DNA from: Fervidobacterium pennivorans DSM 9078
Lineage (GTDB): Bacteria > Thermotogota > Thermotogae > Thermotogales > Fervidobacteriaceae
Reading direction: 5' to 3'
Length of the DNA: 64,000 nucleotides
NCBI RefSeq assembly: GCF_000235405.2
Contig: NC_017095.1
Span: 1,327,501 to 1,391,500, forward strand
Positions 51,755 to 59,946 of the stretch are shown here, in pieces. Positions within the stretch are counted from its first letter, which is position 1. Each line of letters starts with the position of its first letter. The notes beneath the pieces are model-generated. The model worked only from the letters and a program-made list of their open reading frames with translations. It did not search any database and had not been told where the DNA came from. The translations under genes were made by a program, and so were the position numbers.

Positions 51755-52089
51755 TCAATATCCTCTGTTTTGATATTTTAACTCTTTTAACGCCTGTAAA
51801 TTCAACGCCCTGGGACCTAACTCAAACGTAGTTTTATAAACCTCACCAAGAATATTTATCGTGACACCAGCAAAACAAGTCTCCTTGATTATAATCTTTG
51901 GGTTCATTTTCAATGCTTCTTGAACCGAGACATGTTTCAAAACTTTTAGCTTTCTCCTTAACTCGTTGATTTCCCTTATAATCTCTTCCCTTCTCGCTTC
52001 TAATTGAACAATAAGGCTTTTAAGTTGTTCCTTCTTAACACTCTCTCCAGATATTTTTTCATACGCTGCCCGCAGTTTCAAAATGTATC
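51755..52089 (-). pseudogene. C-terminal fragment of the interrupted DUF342/FapA-like gene
   Basis: Encodes the end of the coiled coil (LRAAYEKISGESVKKEQLKS, EEIIREINELRRKLKVLK) and the final small beta unit (ETCFAGVTINILGEVYKTTFELGP) that close DUF342 proteins. The N-terminal part is at 53524-54835 on the other side of the IS110 element. Joining 53524 to 52089 on the minus strand gives 549 codons in one frame, reading ...LSNTGGYILKLRAAYEK... across the joint. The open frame runs on into the IS to a TTG at 52126, giving about 12 foreign residues, but this has no SD. Confidence 0.87.
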
Positions 52090-52105
52090 CTCCTACGTAA
52101 AAGTA

Positions 52106-52114
52106 TGGTATAAA
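52106..52114 (+). promoter_or_regulatory. -10 half of the bridge RNA promoter, completed on circularisation
   Basis: TGGTATAAA (hexamer 52109-52114) in the left end. In the integrated copy the -35 place (52086-52091) reads TATCCT. In a circle, the right end TTGA (53520-53523) joins the core CT (52090-52091), making TTGACT exactly 17 bases upstream of TATAAA. Confidence 0.75.
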
Positions 52115-52120
52115 TATTTT

Positions 52121-52297
52121 AGTCAAAAAATAGGCAGGGCAGGACGACTTAGTGTCCCTTGGCTTTCAAGCCATTACGGGAGTCTGTCGCCTGCCTTTAA
52201 CCATGATAAGTTGGTTGGGTTTTTAACCCTCGTCACACTGGAGGTTTGGTTCAGCAGGCCCCTGCCCTCGCCTTTTAACCTATTCAATCGAAAGGAG
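52121..52297 (+). ncRNA. Bridge RNA of the IS110 element
   Basis: Predicted structured RNA in the left end; the ends are approximate. First stem-loop: GGCAGG (52133-52138) pairs CCTGCC (52190-52195) around an internal loop capped by the hairpin TGGCTTTCAAGCCA. This is the target-binding loop: GTGTCC (52152-52157) matches left target GTATCC (one G-U wobble) and TACGGGAG (52175-52182) is the exact complement of right target CTCCCGTA. Second stem-loop, capped by GGGTTTTTAACCC: AGTTGGTT (52209-52216) matches left donor AGTTGACT (two wobbles) and GGAG (52240-52243) pairs right donor CTCC. A third hairpin (GCAGG/CCTGC at about 52254-52265, closed by AGGTT/AACCT) lies before the transposase SD. Confidence 0.82.
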
Positions 52298-52305
52298 GTT
52301 TTAGT

Positions 52306-53523
52306 ATGTCTCAAAACTTCTCCATCTTTGTCGGTATTGACATCTCCAAGCATAAGTTCAACGCCTGTGCTATCCAAAATCCTAATTCTATCATCTTCGA
52401 ATCTGCTTTCGATATGTCCAAACAAGGGTTTTCCTCCTTTGTTCAAAAGCTCTCCGTTTTCCCTAAGTCTTCTGTCCTTATCGCTATGGAGTCTACTGGC
52501 TGTTACCATCTTAACCTTCTTTCTTTCCTCTCTCTCAATGATTTCTCTTGTGTCGTTCTTAATCCTTTGCTTGTTAACAAATCTCTTCCCGTTGGGCTTA
52601 GGAAAACTAAAACTGACAAAATCGATGCTCGCTCTATTGCTCTTACCATCTTCTATACCCATCACATTCTTCCTACTTCTTCTTTCCTCAACTCAGATTT
52701 TCGGGATATTGCAAGGAAAAAGGAAAGCATCACTCATCAAATCTCAAGAGTCAAAAACGACATCGAAAAGCTTCTTTCTCTCCTCTTCCCTGAACTTGAA
52801 AAAGTGACCAACATCTACAATGATGCTATCTTGGATTTGCTTTCTTCTTTCCCTTCTGCTAAAGCTATCCAAAAAGCCTCCATTGATTCTCTACGTGTTT
52901 TCTTTTCAAAAACAATCGGTAGAAAGTTAAAACTTACCCCAGAAACTCTTAAAGAGCTTGCTAACAACTCCATCGCTCAGTATTGGCCAGTGAAAGAGAA
53001 GATTCTTATTCAAACTATCAAGGAACTTCGATTTTTACAACAGCAACTTAATGAGTTTGATGAGATGCTCAAAGAATATTGCAAATGTGCTTCGCTTAAT
53101 CAAGATGTTGAAATACTCACGTCCATTGACGGAATTGGTGAAAATAGCGCACTGTATTTTCTTGCCGAAGTTGGCGATATTTCAAGATTTAGCACTTACA
53201 AAAAACTAATTGCCTATTGTGGGCTTGACCCAAGCGTAGATGAATCAGGCAAACACAAAGGAGAAAGCCGTATATCCAAAAGGGGCAATGCACACCTGAG
53301 ACGAATAATTTGGCTGATGAGTGTGAATGTAGTGAGACACAACGAATATTTTAAAGCATATTTTCAAAGAAAACGAGCGCAAGGGTTAGTATACAAAAAA
53401 GCGATGATGAGTGTAGCGCACAAATTGCTAAGGACGATATTTGCTATGATGAAAAAGCGCGAGAAATTCAACATCGATCATACATTTTCGTCTTCTACTC
53501 AAAATTTAATTTTACATAGTTGA
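52306..53523 (+). CDS. IS110-family DEDD transposase/recombinase
   Basis: 405 residues. N-terminal RuvC-like DEDD domain: VGIDISKHKFNA (Asp), AMESTGCYH (Glu), KTDKIDARSIA (two Asp), a helical middle, then the Transposase_20 domain with LTSIDGIGENSALYFLAEVG, FSTYKKLIAYCGLDPSV and the Ser-containing DESGKHKGESRISKRGNAHLRR (long motifs partly quoted). IS110 enzymes use the Ser and the DEDD centre together with a bridge RNA. ATG behind AAAGGAGG. Codon use (many TCT, CTT, TTC) differs from the neighbours, in line with a mobile origin. The TGA ends exactly at the element's right border. Confidence 0.95.
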   Translation: MSQNFSIFVGIDISKHKFNACAIQNPNSIIFESAFDMSKQGFSSFVQKLSVFPKSSVLIAMESTGCYHLNLLSFLSLNDFSCVVLNPLLVNKSLPVGLRKTKTDKIDARSIALTIFYTHHILPTSSFLNSDFRDIARKKESITHQISRVKNDIEKLLSLLFPELEKVTNIYNDAILDLLSSFPSAKAIQKASIDSLRVFFSKTIGRKLKLTPETLKELANNSIAQYWPVKEKILIQTIKELRFLQQQLNEFDEMLKEYCKCASLNQDVEILTSIDGIGENSALYFLAEVGDISRFSTYKKLIAYCGLDPSVDESGKHKGESRISKRGNAHLRRIIWLMSVNVVRHNEYFKAYFQRKRAQGLVYKKAMMSVAHKLLRTIFAMMKKREKFNIDHTFSSSTQNLILHS

Positions 53524-54835
53524 CTCCCGTATTACTCAACTCATCTAAGAGTAATTTCAGTTTGTGTGTAATTTCAGCCTTGGTAGTTTCATATTCAAAA
53601 TCTATACCAACTTCAACATTTGTTGCCAAACCATATTCGTTACCAATCTTCTTTGCTTCTATTAACTCAACTGCTTTCACATTGCCTCCAACAACCAAAC
53701 CTTCCCCAGTGACCTTAACAGCCCTTCCCGCTATCACATCAGAGTTCATTATGTAATCTTGCACATTCACATCCTTTTTCGCAATCACTAAACCTTCTGT
53801 AACGAACTGCACAGTAACACTTCCATCGGTAACTATAGCCCCTTTGCCTCTACCAAAAAAGCCACCTCTTATGTACACATCTCCACCTGCTTTTATTCTG
53901 ACGCTACCGGAAACCACACCATTCACATTTAAATCCTTTCCTGCGGTTATCTTAAATGCCCCATCAACGTTGCATGTAATGATAATTGTTCCTGGAAAAT
54001 CAATTTTTTGGCTTTTTTCTAAATCTCTTTCACCAATTACAAGAACGTTCCTTACATGCACCACTCCATTGTCATCAACATATGGCTGACCTTTGATGGT
54101 AGCTATTATTTTATTATCAACCACCTTTGTGTTCTCTCCAGCATACTTTCTTATATCAAAATCCTTACCTTTCTGGCTCGGTAACTCTTTCCCCGTCACG
54201 GTCTTGCCTGGTTCTCCATCTTTGGGAGGTATTTTCTCAGCAAGCACTTGCCCTTCGTCACACGTTGGGAATTCGTCGAAACTTGTAGAATCTCTTAATG
54301 TATTGAATTTGTAATCTATCATCGCGTCTACTGGAGGAGTTGGCTCAACACCTTCCGCAACCACAACTTGCTGGTATGTTAGCTTCTCTTCAAGAATCTT
54401 CTCCAGCACGTCTTTTTTAATTCCATAAACCACTCCCGATTCAATCAGGATTTTCATCAGTTCTTCAACTGTCGGAACTTCTCTTTCAAAACCCGGAATG
54501 ATGGTTACGTATGCTTTCATTTCATCCTCACTTATCGTTACATGAACCCTTGGATTCTCATATTCTTTAAGTTTCTCTTCAAGATTTTCAGGTGTAGTTA
54601 GTGTCTTTTGTAAATGTTCATCTTTCCTTTTTAATGTAAGTTCGGAAGAATGCTCTTCGATAATTAATTGTTTTATTTTAGGAACTTTGAAGATTATCGG
54701 TGTCACAACTGCACGAATAGTCCCATCTATATCTGTGCTGACGTCAACATGAACATGCTCATACCATTTCGATCCGTATCGTTTCTCGAGTTCCTCGAAA
54801 ACCTCCGTCAATTCTTTTACCCTAATAACTTCCAT
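53524..54835 (-). pseudogene. N-terminal part of a DUF342/FapA-like gene, split by IS110
   Basis: 437 native codons from ATG 54835 (SD GGGGGGAGGG). N-terminal KH-like/DUF342 region (1-130), then the polymerin-like right-handed beta-helix with repeats such as DGAFKITAGKDLNVNGVVSG and SVRIKAGGDVYIRGGFFGRG, ending at the start of the coiled coil (HKLKLLLDELSNTG). The frame then runs nine codons into the IS and stops at 53495, so a truncated 446-residue protein could still be made. FapA-type proteins are linked to flagellar assembly in Vibrio; role in Thermotogales unknown. It lies 54 bases after fmt. Confidence 0.88.
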
Positions 54836-54889
54836 ACCCTCCCCCCTTATTATCTTTCCATCTCCTTTTTACCGTTCACAATGCAGGAG

Positions 54890-55849
54890 TTAATAAATTC
54901 TTTCTAAGCACATACCTTCTTTTACAAGTCCTCCGTTTTTCGCATCACCAAAACCTATCTTGTTTTTTCCCGGGAATTGGATATACTTTATCCACAATGC
55001 ACCTTTTCCACAAGCAATTAGTCCTCCCTTTGATTTGTCTATAGAAATTATCGTCCCTGGTTTGTACGTACTATGCTTGTCATTTTGTTCTATCTCGCAA
55101 GCAGCAAAGAGTTTGACCTCCGTATTGTTTAACCTTGCTTTCACACCTGGGACCGGGTCATACGCTCGTATTTTGTTTCTTACCATCTCCGCCGGCATTG
55201 AGAAATCAACGTGCAAATCATTCTTGTCTATCTTAGGTGCATAGCTAGCTTGTGAGTGGTCTTGTGGAACCAGAGGCACCGGATATCTTTTCAAAAATTC
55301 ATCGAGTAATTCTGTTCCATGGATAATCATCTTTTCGTACAATTCGCCAAGTGTTTCACATTCACTGATTTCAAACGCTTTTTGCAAAGCTATATCACCA
55401 TCGTCCATCCCTTCAGAAATTTTAAATATTGTAACCCCTGTAACTTTTTCTCCTGCTTCCAAACATCTTTGCATAGGAGCGGCACCACGATATTTAGGTA
55501 AAAGAGAAGCATGAACATTATAGAATGGTATAGCATCCAAAAAGGGTTTCTTCAAAAGCCGGCCGTAGGCGACAACTATTCCGATATCAGGTTTGTATTT
55601 CTCGAGTATCTGCGGTCCTTCCCTCACCAAGCTTTTGGGTTGGAAAACGGGGATATTATACTTCAAAGCCACTTCTTTTACAGGGGTCGGCAACAACTTC
55701 TGACCTCTGCCACGTGGCTTGTCTGCCTGTGATATAACAGCCACAACGTTGTATCCCTTCTCCAATAAAAACTCCAAATAGCTTGCTGCAAACTCTGGAG
55801 TGCCAAGAAAAAGAATCCTCAAATCATTTCTTGTCTTTTCACTGCTCAT
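54890..55849 (-). CDS. fmt: Methionyl-tRNA formyltransferase
   Basis: Formylates the initiator Met-tRNA (its tRNA is at 10690-10766; def at 13515-14015). 319 residues with RILFLGTPEFAASYLE, QADKPRGRGQKLLPTPVK, the catalytic FYNVHASLLPKYRGAAPMQR (quoted: HASLLPKYRGAAP), TGVTIFKISEGMDDGDI and the C-terminal OB-fold domain (from about 205). ATG with GAGGT seven bases upstream. Confidence 0.95.
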   Translation of the reverse strand: MSSEKTRNDLRILFLGTPEFAASYLEFLLEKGYNVVAVISQADKPRGRGQKLLPTPVKEVALKYNIPVFQPKSLVREGPQILEKYKPDIGIVVAYGRLLKKPFLDAIPFYNVHASLLPKYRGAAPMQRCLEAGEKVTGVTIFKISEGMDDGDIALQKAFEISECETLGELYEKMIIHGTELLDEFLKRYPVPLVPQDHSQASYAPKIDKNDLHVDFSMPAEMVRNKIRAYDPVPGVKARLNNTEVKLFAACEIEQNDKHSTYKPGTIISIDKSKGGLIACGKGALWIKYIQFPGKNKIGFGDAKNGGLVKEGMCLERIY

Positions 55850-55944
55850 CTATACAACCTCGCTTTCTTTTCTACACCAAAATTGCTCTCATTTCGACAT
55901 TTATTACATTTTTATTATATCATAAAAGCCAATTTCAAAATCCG

Positions 55945-55975
55945 TTGCAAAAATCCAGGAAAGTTTTGATATAAT
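55945..55975 (+). promoter_or_regulatory. Promoter of the TPR/PfkB operon
   Basis: TTGCAA (55945-55950), then TGATATAAT with hexamer 55970-55975 (spacing 19, but extended -10). 70 bases before the ATG at 56046. I see nothing else in the 55850-56045 divergent gap. Confidence 0.55.
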
Positions 55976-56045
55976 TTACAATGTTAGAAATGCCAAACTC
56001 TGAAAAGGGACGGTAAAACCAAAGCAAAAACTGGGAGGGGTAAAG

Positions 56046-56804
56046 ATGAGAAAGTTCAAGTGGATTTTTGTGGTAACGTTAGCTGCACTTTTACTGAGCA
56101 CATTTACTTTTGCTGAAGTTAAAGCGCAAGATTTAAACAGAATGTTCTACGAAGCCAGAAGAGACCGAGATGTGACCAAGATACAAAACGTGATAAAAAC
56201 GATAGAAGCAACATTACACTTCGACAAAGATACAACACTCTTAACAATCCTTGCAGATGCGTATTTGGAATACGGCCTGTGGGGAATTAGCGACAAAGAA
56301 AAAGAAAAAACCTACGAAAAATCACGCCAGTATGCTGAAATGGCTTTGAAACTCGACCCAAAGAATGGAAGAGCGTCTTACATCGCAGGTGCTGCAATTG
56401 GTAGGCTCGCACAATACAAAGGCATTGTTCAAAGTCTATTCATGCTTGGTGATTTTGACAGATACATCGACAACGCAGTTAAATTGCTTAACGAAACTGA
56501 TGAAGAACAAAGACTTTATAAAACCTTCGCACTCATTGCGTCTGGTATGAGATACAGGGATGTCCCATGGCCGCTCTACAACTACAAAAAATCCGAAGAA
56601 CAGCTTAATATGGCAGCTAAACTAACTCCTAACTACTCAAACATATACCTTGAGCTTGGTTATTTGTATCTAAAAACCGGAGATAAAACTAAAGCGAAGG
56701 AGATGTTTGAAAAAGTTATTTCAATGGGTCCACATCCGTGGCTTATCAAAACACACGAGGATGCTGTAAAAAGTGCACAGGAGGAATTGAAAAAACTCAA
56801 ATGA
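56046..56804 (+). CDS. Exported TPR-repeat protein
   Basis: 252 residues: signal peptide (FKWIFVVTLAALLLSTFTFA, cleavage near 23), then helical repeats resembling TPRs (DTTLLTILADAYLEYGLWG, SRQYAEMALKLDPKNGRASY, NYSNIYLELGYLYLKTGDKT). The pattern is like the periplasmic TRAP-associated TPR family TRAP1/TatT, but no transporter lies nearby. ATG behind GGGAGGGG. Its stop overlaps the kinase start (ATGA). Confidence 0.83.
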   Translation: MRKFKWIFVVTLAALLLSTFTFAEVKAQDLNRMFYEARRDRDVTKIQNVIKTIEATLHFDKDTTLLTILADAYLEYGLWGISDKEKEKTYEKSRQYAEMALKLDPKNGRASYIAGAAIGRLAQYKGIVQSLFMLGDFDRYIDNAVKLLNETDEEQRLYKTFALIASGMRYRDVPWPLYNYKKSEEQLNMAAKLTPNYSNIYLELGYLYLKTGDKTKAKEMFEKVISMGPHPWLIKTHEDAVKSAQEELKKLK

Positions 56805-57676
56805 CCGTAACTTGCATTGGAAAGTTAAACATCGATTTTAACTACTCAGTAGACACTATAGAGATTGGAAAAAATCATGTATCTGAGAATGTAGAAACTT
56901 CTATTGGTGGTAAGGCGACAAATATCGCTGTTGCACTGAGAAAGCTAGGTATCCTGACACAACTTATCGCGAACATCGGAGACGATGAGCTCGGCACAAA
57001 TGCAATTTCACAGCTGCAATCGTTTGGTGTAATTCCTCTAATCAACGTGAAGCCCGGCACACGCACGGGCTTCACGTTTATCGTTGTTGAAAGTGATGGA
57101 ACAAATACAATGTTCAACTATCTTGGAGCGAATGCAACACTTTGTGTTGAAGACATTGCGTTGCACGAAAAAACTCTAAAAAACTCTGACATAATCTTCT
57201 ACCAGATAGGTGCAGGAGAATCTGATGAAATACTTTCATACTTAAAAACCTTAGGCAAACCCATCTTCCTCGAGTTGTGCAAATATGTAGAACCAAAAAT
57301 ACTTGATGGGATAGATTTCGTTTCACTCAACGAAGAAGAGGCGTTGAAGATAACCGAAACAAAGAACACGTTTGAAGCGTTAAGTACTTTGTTGGATTTG
57401 GGGATAAAGAATATATTCATGAAACTTGGTGCGAAAGGCAGTATACATGCTTGCGAAGAGAAAATCACATATGGGAAACCATATACGATAGATGCACTTG
57501 ATACAACAGGCGCGGGTGACGCTTTTAGCGCAGGATGTATATATGGTATTCTAAACAATTTTCCGGTCGAGAATATCCTCTCTTTTGCCAACAGATGTGG
57601 AGCACTAACATGCACAAGGAAGGGCACAACGCGGGCATTTCCAACGATTGAGGAAGTACAAAAATTCAAAGAGTAA
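56801..57676 (+). CDS. PfkB/ribokinase-family sugar kinase
   Basis: 291 residues with both PfkB signatures: SIGGKATNIAVALRKLG at the substrate site and DTTGAGDAFSAGCIYG at the anion hole and catalytic Asp. Likely substrates are ribose, fructose phosphate or nucleosides; not decidable by eye. ATG overlaps the preceding stop by four bases; no independent SD within 12 bases, so it should depend on translational coupling. Confidence 0.92.
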   Translation: MTVTCIGKLNIDFNYSVDTIEIGKNHVSENVETSIGGKATNIAVALRKLGILTQLIANIGDDELGTNAISQLQSFGVIPLINVKPGTRTGFTFIVVESDGTNTMFNYLGANATLCVEDIALHEKTLKNSDIIFYQIGAGESDEILSYLKTLGKPIFLELCKYVEPKILDGIDFVSLNEEEALKITETKNTFEALSTLLDLGIKNIFMKLGAKGSIHACEEKITYGKPYTIDALDTTGAGDAFSAGCIYGILNNFPVENILSFANRCGALTCTRKGTTRAFPTIEEVQKFKE

Positions 57677-57771
57677 AACCATCTACTTTTTTATTAAATT
57701 GCCCATCACTCTATTTTTCCACTCCAATGCCATGCATACTACCATCCATACCATTGAATGCAAAGGCAAAA

Positions 57772-57810
57772 CAAAAAACCGATGGGGTCTGAACACCCCA
57801 TCGGTTTGCT
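57772..57810. terminator. Terminator between the kinase and fervidolysin genes
   Basis: Perfect 13-bp stem AAACCGATGGGGT/ACCCCATCGGTTT (57776-57788 and 57795-57807), six-base loop. A T-rich tail on the minus side (TTTTTTGTTTT) makes it a strong terminator for fervidolysin; on the plus side the tail is short. Confidence 0.9.
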
Positions 57811-57830
57811 TTGACGTTAAAATGAAACTA

Positions 57831-59930
57831 TCACTGTCCGAAGATTGTCCACCAGACATAGATTGGCTGCGAGTCGGTGCCCAAATTCAATCCACCAAAG
57901 TCATCAATTATAGTCCATGTGGTTCCAGCTTTTAGAACTCCGTAAACAGGGATGTCTTCACCGTTCAATGTTACTGTTCCTTGGATTGTAATATCTGTCG
58001 CTGCTGGTAAGAGCGTTTGTATACCAAATGAAATTTGACCTGAGAGTAACGACAAATCGTATGTTTGATTTCTTGCGTATGCCACACGACCGTAAACTCC
58101 TCTTAGTAACGGATCAACAACCACAAATTGTGGGTCTTTCAGTGTTGAGAGGTTAGTGCTGAATTTAACTTGCAGTGTCGAATTAAAATTGACATTGAGT
58201 TGTGTTGCATCTGGAGAAACTCCAAAGCCGACGAAGGAAGCTTGCCTTTCCTCAGCCATTCTCAAAGCAATGGCATAACCTCCGGGAATACTTTCTCCAT
58301 CGTAAGGAGCCAGAGCTCTATCCCAGTGGTCTGGTCCACCAACAAATATGTCGTAAGTGCCGCTGTCGATGTGTGGGAACCTTGCTATACCATCAGGACC
58401 TGTTTTCGCATAATAGCATGAACCATTGTCTCTCATCATTGATACAAAGACCGTTGGGACTCCGAAATTTCCTTTAGCATCCGTAACAACTACTTGGAAC
58501 TCTTCGACTCCACCTTGTGTCGGAAGAGGACCTTGCAATGCTGCATCGAGCTTTACCAGACCATAACCGGTATCGTGATCCCAACCATTTCCGTTAAAAT
58601 CGAATGCTGTGTTTTCGAGTAATTTTCTTATCTGCCATGGTTTTGCGTTCGGGAATTTTTGTAGCAATACAGCAACAACACCTGTTACATGCGGTGCAGC
58701 CATTGAGGTTCCTTGATAGTAATCATAAGTACCGCCATTTGTTGCAGGAACGTTTTCGTTGTGCCCTTCGTATCCGATACTATCTTCGCCAGGAACCGTC
58801 GAGAGAATCGTAACTCCAGGTGCGCCAACTGAGACTCCATCGCTTCTGCTTGAAAAACCTGCCACTCTAAATGTTCCACCGTAGTAGTCAAGAGCAGCAA
58901 CTTGGATAACACCAGGATAACCTGCTGGATATTGATGGTGTGAATCTGATGTATTGTTACCAGCTGAGACAACCATGACAACTCCATGCTCCATCGCATA
59001 ATCAAATGCTTCTTTCATTGTGTAGCTGTAACCCCAGCCACCCCAAGAGTGGTTCATTACCTTTGCACCATGGTCTGTTGCCCAAATTATACCTGCTGCG
59101 ACATAATCGTCGCCAACGTAACCATTTCCACCAACAAGTGCTGGGTCATCGAATATAACTATCGGCATTATCTTTGCACCAGGTGCAACACCAACGATAC
59201 CTTTTCCATCTTTCTTTGCCGCAATCGTTCCAGCAACGTGTGTTCCATGTGAACCACCGTAGGATGAATCTGTTCCTGCTGGGAGTTCTTCATCAAATGC
59301 CGGTCTGTATCCTGCGATAACTTGCCCTTCCAAATCTGGATGGGTGCCGTCGACACCAGTATCAACAACCGCAACGATAATATTTGTTCCCGATGCTTCT
59401 TCCCAAAGCTGTTGTGTTACACCAATTGCCTCAAGGCCCCAGAGTTCGTTGGAAAGTTCTTCACCGTAATCTCTTGCAGTACTGTTCAACCCAGGTTTTC
59501 TGATTTTGTACATATCAGGATTTGGCTTCACAACTGTTGGTTTTATGAGCTCCCTCTTGTAACTTGGTTCAACATACCTGATACCTTTAAGTGCAAGTGC
59601 CTTTATCTTGTCGTATGCTTGTTTAACCGTCATTCCATTGAGTTTTATGGAGACCACTTTAATCTGTGGTAATTCGAGCACTACTTTACCGTTAACTGCT
59701 TTGACTATTTTATCTACTTCCGACCTATCGTTGTAACCAACGAGGATTTTACCCTCGGTATATTCCCCGTCCCTCAATTCACCGAAGAGTATATGGTAAC
59801 CCTGAGATTTTATCTCCGGTAACGATGCTAAATCTTTTGCTTTGCTCCTTGGCTCAAAACTCGGATTTGCACATGAAAAGAGCGCGAGAATAAGAGCAAC
59901 AATGGAAGCTATCAACAATACTTTTCTCAT
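57831..59930 (-). CDS. fls: Fervidolysin-like subtilase (keratinolytic preproprotease)
   Basis: Secreted thermostable serine protease. 699 residues from ATG 59930 (SD AAAGGGGGGA), the exact length of fervidolysin. Domains: signal sequence with LFSC lipobox (Cys20), propeptide (about 21-150, ending SYKRELIKP), S8 catalytic domain with Asp190 (VAVVDTGVDG), His228 (GSHGTHVAG) and Ser409 (GTSMAAPH), oxyanion Asn in SAGNNTS, then two C-terminal beta-sandwich domains (about 475-570 with a carboxypeptidase-regulatory look, and 580-699). The lipobox suggests it is first lipid-anchored or lost by later autolysis. Follows the lipoprotein gene by 16 bases; one operon. Confidence 0.95.
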   Translation of the reverse strand: MRKVLLIASIVALILALFSCANPSFEPRSKAKDLASLPEIKSQGYHILFGELRDGEYTEGKILVGYNDRSEVDKIVKAVNGKVVLELPQIKVVSIKLNGMTVKQAYDKIKALALKGIRYVEPSYKRELIKPTVVKPNPDMYKIRKPGLNSTARDYGEELSNELWGLEAIGVTQQLWEEASGTNIIVAVVDTGVDGTHPDLEGQVIAGYRPAFDEELPAGTDSSYGGSHGTHVAGTIAAKKDGKGIVGVAPGAKIMPIVIFDDPALVGGNGYVGDDYVAAGIIWATDHGAKVMNHSWGGWGYSYTMKEAFDYAMEHGVVMVVSAGNNTSDSHHQYPAGYPGVIQVAALDYYGGTFRVAGFSSRSDGVSVGAPGVTILSTVPGEDSIGYEGHNENVPATNGGTYDYYQGTSMAAPHVTGVVAVLLQKFPNAKPWQIRKLLENTAFDFNGNGWDHDTGYGLVKLDAALQGPLPTQGGVEEFQVVVTDAKGNFGVPTVFVSMMRDNGSCYYAKTGPDGIARFPHIDSGTYDIFVGGPDHWDRALAPYDGESIPGGYAIALRMAEERQASFVGFGVSPDATQLNVNFNSTLQVKFSTNLSTLKDPQFVVVDPLLRGVYGRVAYARNQTYDLSLLSGQISFGIQTLLPAATDITIQGTVTLNGEDIPVYGVLKAGTTWTIIDDFGGLNLGTDSQPIYVWWTIFGQ

Positions 59931-59946
59931 CGCAATCCCCCCTTTC

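Larger units (their letters stand above)
52090..53523 (+). mobile_element. IS110-family insertion sequence (1434 bp) with CT core
   Basis: Bounded by reconstruction of the split host gene: the flanks GTATC and CCCGTA join over a CT core, and CT occurs at both junctions (52090-52091 and 53524-53525). No terminal inverted repeats and no longer target duplication, as expected of IS110. Contents: 216 bases of non-coding left end with a bridge RNA, then a DEDD transposase whose TGA stop is the last three bases of the element. Long non-coding left end and short right end place it in the IS110 rather than the IS1111 subgroup. It looks intact and may be active. Confidence 0.92.

Noticed and set aside
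52077..53513. IS110 borders set at a TTT shared by both flanks (52076-52079 and 53510-53513)
   Set aside because: This also gives a near-continuous frame (VNYVKLRAAY), but it would cut off the transposase stop, leave no CT core and break the guide pairings. The borders 52090/53523 explain all of these.
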